NCBI RefSeq assembly: GCF_003589595.1
Contig: NW_020653993.1
Coordinates: forward strand, 9,071,358-9,135,357
Direction of reading: 5' to 3'
Origin: Hyposmocoma kahamanoa
Taxonomy: Eukaryota; Arthropoda; Insecta; Lepidoptera; Cosmopterigidae
Length of the DNA: 64,000 bases
In this document: one piece after another, positions 54,120 through 64,000 of the stretch
How the letters are laid out: each line of letters opens with the position of its first letter
Position numbering within the stretch: position 1 is the stretch's first letter
The notes under the pieces: model-generated
Database searches by the model: none
What the model was told of the DNA's origin: nothing
The model's input: only the letters and a program-made list of their open reading frames with translations
Made by a program: the position numbers and the translations under genes

Positions 54120-54242
54120 ACTCCACTAGTTTGTTATAATTATTGATACAAAGATCGAACACTCAGAAAAAATTCCTTCGATCCGGCCGGATTCGAACCG
54201 ACGTCTTCTAGCATACCGTGCCAGACGCCGTACCGACTAAGC
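54120..54242 (-). repeat. SINE-D, head and tail
   Basis: Almost identical to 53795-53895: 'ttataattattgatacaaag', 'gccggattcgaaccgacgtc'. Two same-orientation copies 330 bp apart, so a segmental duplication or nested insertion is possible. Confidence 0.85.
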
Positions 54243-54383
54243 CTTATTTTAAAGTAATTTACTCACTTTTACGTATAGAATAATTAACCAGTAAAGTAGA
54301 GTGTGCTAGTGTCTTGTGTGCTAATAAGTGCTGTGTTTGATTGTCGCCAAGGCGCCACTTGTTAAGGCAAGTGTTCTTTGTTT

Positions 54384-54790
54384 TAATAATAATAATAATA
54401 CTTTATTTCGGACCAACAACAGTTATCCATAGTTTGTTAGTAAAGAACTTAGGAATAAGGTTAGTATGATGCTATTCAAATGCTAAAATTACAATAAAAT
54501 AAGTAAATAATAATGTTAAAAAAATGAAAAACAAAAAAATATACAATTAAAATTCAAAAATAAACCACGAATTACAACATTAAATATAAAATTATAAAAT
54601 TGAAATTAATTTAACACACTCGTGTAAACTTAAACTAAACCGCCACATGAGGTTTCATCCAGTGGGCCTGGATGGGGCAGTCAATTTTATCAACCACAAT
54701 TTTTAGAATGCTGTTGCCAAAGCGAGGCAACCCGCTTCCTCAGAATGGCTTTGCTCTGGCTTCACTAAAGACAAATTTGACGCCTCGCCA
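54384..54790 (-). repeat. LINE 3' end (different family from LINE-G)
   Basis: The minus strand ends a frame with FGNSILKIVVDKIDCPIQAH and WMKPHVAV-stop, then an A-rich 3' UTR and tail 'ggtccgaaataaagtattat' plus (ATT)n. The coding end plus a short tandem tail is typical of a 5'-truncated non-LTR retrotransposon. Confidence 0.55.
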
Positions 54791-54795
54791 CTGAC

Positions 54796-55112
54796 TGCCA
54801 TCACACCTATTTCTGCCGCCAAGCAGAAATGTTGCCGTGTTCCGGGTATGAAGGATTATGGGTGCTGGTAAAAGTAAAGGACCATGGGACTTGTCAACTC
54901 CGGTGGGAAGCGACATGCCTATCCATAACAGTTATCTGATCTGAGGGGCAATGCTACTCCACCCGTCACCCAGAGAGATAAGTTGACAAGTGCCTATAAT
55001 ATCATCAGCACTCTTACCCTTCAATACCGGCACGCTATAACTAGATGGCGGGAAACATAGGTTGGCAGTACTTCCTTGAACGAGCTCTTTTACAAGGAGC
55101 TCTAGTGCTACT
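54796..55112. repeat. Two SINE-B copies head to head
   Basis: A plus-strand piece (54796-54900, 'tctgccgccaagcagaaatg' to 'ccatgggacttgtcaactc') joins a nearly complete minus-strand copy (54901-55112, 'aagcgacatgcctatccata' to 'aaggagctctagtgctac'). The junction removes both 3' ends or one 3' half. Confidence 0.75.
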
Positions 55113-56201
55113 TATATAATATGATATTGAAATTGATTGGTATTCCATTGCCAATTAGATTTTATAACGAAGATTATTTAACTGTCATACTAATCATATA
55201 ATTTCCTACGATAATTCCTACTGCTTGTAGCAGCGGCATCTCGTTTTAATATAGTATTGTGCATTTATGTCAAATTGAAGATCATGTCTACGTCAAAATA
55301 TGGGTAATAAAATGAATGTATATAAAAATAAATTGGAAAAGAAATACGAAATTAACTTCGCAAAAAATGATGTGGGAATTCAGTTTAAATTAGCAGTTAT
55401 AGTGAGTGTATGTTTAAACGTTTTGTGTTTTTGTATTTTAAGCTTTCTTTCACCACGCTTAAAATAATATATTTTAAGAAAAACCTATGAAATCAATGAT
55501 CATGTAAAGATGATACGAACACATGGTACTTCCAGTTATTAAATTTTAGTTTAGTGATGACTTAAAGATCATTCTTTCTTAAAGATCATTCTGATGAATT
55601 TGACCTATGATTAGTAGTTTTAATCGATGTGAGGATTACAAATGCAATTTGATTATCTACGAATTAAATATATTTGATTGATGATTGATATATAATAAAA
55701 AACGTAACAATATTAATCCTAAGCAGAATCGTCACATGAGATACCGAGGTTTATCTAGTTATAAAATAAATTCACCCCCATAGTTCCACGTTTACTCGCG
55801 TCGTTTCTCTAACACGCCTTCCTGGCGGAAGTGGCCAGTAGCGTGCTGAGCCAATGTCCGTGCCCGTTTGGGCACCCTCCGGTTTGCTGCTTAATTTATT
55901 ACACAGGTTAAAGTCTTCGCTATTTTATCCTGTGGCGAGGTCAAGGCTATCAGTGGCTAATTGTTAAATAACCTTCAGGAAATAATACATTTATAAAGTC
56001 TGAATTGCTCACACGTCTTATAAGTTTTAAACAGAACGACACCACTCTTACACGGCGACTGAGCGTTTTTAAGAAGGTTTTTATTGTCACTTACATAAAT
56101 AGAAAATCACATCCTTTTTAATTTATATAGCCGTTTTTACGTAAAGATTTGATGTGAGTGGTTTATGTGTACATATTTAATAACATTTGTTTATATTACA
56201 G
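55113..56201. other. Intron sequence upstream of the first firm par-1 exon
   Basis: No repeat recognised except a GC-richer patch at 55810-55905 without a convincing frame. Ends in the acceptor 'tttatattacag'. Confidence 0.45.
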
Positions 56202-63261
<7,060 letters not shown>

Positions 63262-63680
63262 TAAGGGTGAGGCCAGACGAGTGTAATTTTGTGAGTTGTG
63301 AGTCGCGTTTTTAGAGTCGCGTAGTTTACGTGGGGCTGAATTTCGGGACGCTAGACGAACGTATGTTCTAACTAAGTAAGTAAGTAAGTAACTACTTATA
63401 AGCGTTGTCACGGGGTGCTTGAGTCATATAGTGTAATGGAGCAAGAAACGTGTCCATTACGTGCATCCAATATGTGTGACCATTTCCCTCACTGCTTCCT
63501 CCACCCACGTCTACACGTCTCACGAAATTCAGTTGTAGTTACGCGCGCGAGTCGGCAGTCAACTCATTTTGCGTCGTCGTGTGGCCTAAACCGAAACCTA
63601 ACCTAAACTTTTATACGAAACCTCAACTCAAATAACGCACACACTACTCACAAAATTACACTCGTCTGGCCTCACCCTTA
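63262..63680. mobile_element. MITE with long exact inverted ends (419 bp) in par-1 intron
   Basis: About 34 bp are exactly inverted: TAAGGGTGAGGCCAGACGAG onwards at the left, ending 'ctcgtctggcctcaccctta' at the right. A (TAAG)n tract lies inside at about 63372-63391. The 63-codon frame inside has no recognisable domain. Target duplication unresolved. Confidence 0.85.
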
Positions 63681-63702
63681 AAGACAGAATTCCGAAATTG
63701 TG

Positions 63703-64000
63703 GTATAAAAGATGATGTAGTGATCAGGATGGTGAGGGGAATGCTCCGATGGTTTGATCTTGTAGAAAGAATTAATGTTGGTAGATTAACGGCACAAATT
63801 TATAGACCGAATGTGGATGGAGACGTGGCGAGAAATTAGACCTCGGCGTATATATCTCAATCAGAGTGGAGATATCCTTAAAAAAGGTCGGGTTAAAAGT
63901 ACCAAGACTGCTCGTTTAGAGCACGTATGAAGAGACGGATGGGAGTGAAGGAGCCGAAGGAGGTTTATCAGGAACTTATAGTCTGTCTTTTTCGAAGATG
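63703..64000 (+). pseudogene. LINE ORF C-terminal remnant, cut by window end
   Basis: Reads CGIKDDVVIRMVRGMLRWFD and VERINVGRLTAQIYRPNVDG, then a stop and shifted pieces. This is the GMLRWFGHVERM--RL--QIY-A-VDG block near the C-terminus of many lepidopteran non-LTR elements. GH of the motif is DL here. Inactive; a different family from LINE-G and from 28315-28700. Confidence 0.75.

Overview
The window is insect nuclear DNA, most likely from a moth or butterfly. This is inferred from strongly AT-rich non-coding sequence crowded with SINEs, short LINE 3' ends and small palindromic DNA transposons of the lepidopteran kind, and from an insect-type PAR-1 kinase. There is no bacterial-style operon and no long intact reading frame. 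Almost every open frame over 60 codons lies in a repeat or is chance.

The one gene I can establish is par-1 (MARK family, microtubule-affinity-regulating Ser/Thr kinase), on the plus strand at the right end. Six consecutive exons (56202-56298, 58585-58733, 59793-59900, 60092-60214, 61475-61610, 62712-62847) have AG/GT borders and compatible phases. They encode a short Ser/Thr/Gly-rich leader and about the first 220 residues of the kinase domain: P-loop, VAIK lysine, HRD, DFG and the LKB1-type activation loop. The rest of the catalytic domain, the UBA domain and the KA1 tail lie beyond position 64000. Two separate places upstream, 3521-3535 and 41084-41176, have an ATG with A at -3 and end in a GT donor in the phase needed by exon 56202. 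They are candidate alternative first coding exons. If either is real, most or all of the window is par-1 promoter and first-intron sequence.

The remaining 56 kb is transposon-derived. I group recurring sequences by letter. SINE-B: about 280 bp with an A-rich tail, about 28 copies. tRNA-headed SINEs: C, D, E, F, H and L. Rep-A: about 220-420 bp, seven copies, ends TTAACCGACTTC and GTACTCTGTACTG. LINE-G: 3' ends of a non-LTR element with degenerate reverse-transcriptase C-terminus, eight copies. Rep-K and MITE-J: AT-rich families. At least ten unrelated palindromic elements also occur, including a hAT element with an 8-bp target duplication, a TTAA-flanked element and a Harbinger-like element. 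Nested insertions give relative ages: hAT in SINE-H (32858-33322), TTAA element in SINE-B (39999-40170), Rep-A in Rep-K (44951-45170).

The most unusual object is a Tc1/mariner-type element (50730-51735) with DD41D catalytic spacing, rearranged so that its transposase 3' end is present twice, head to head, as near-identical arms of about 350 bp. A transcript through it would fold into a long hairpin. Other points are a degenerate tandem array of about 115-bp units next to a perfect 40-bp palindrome (30100-30672), and an assembly gap of ten Ns flanked by an exact 47-bp duplication (19753-19856).
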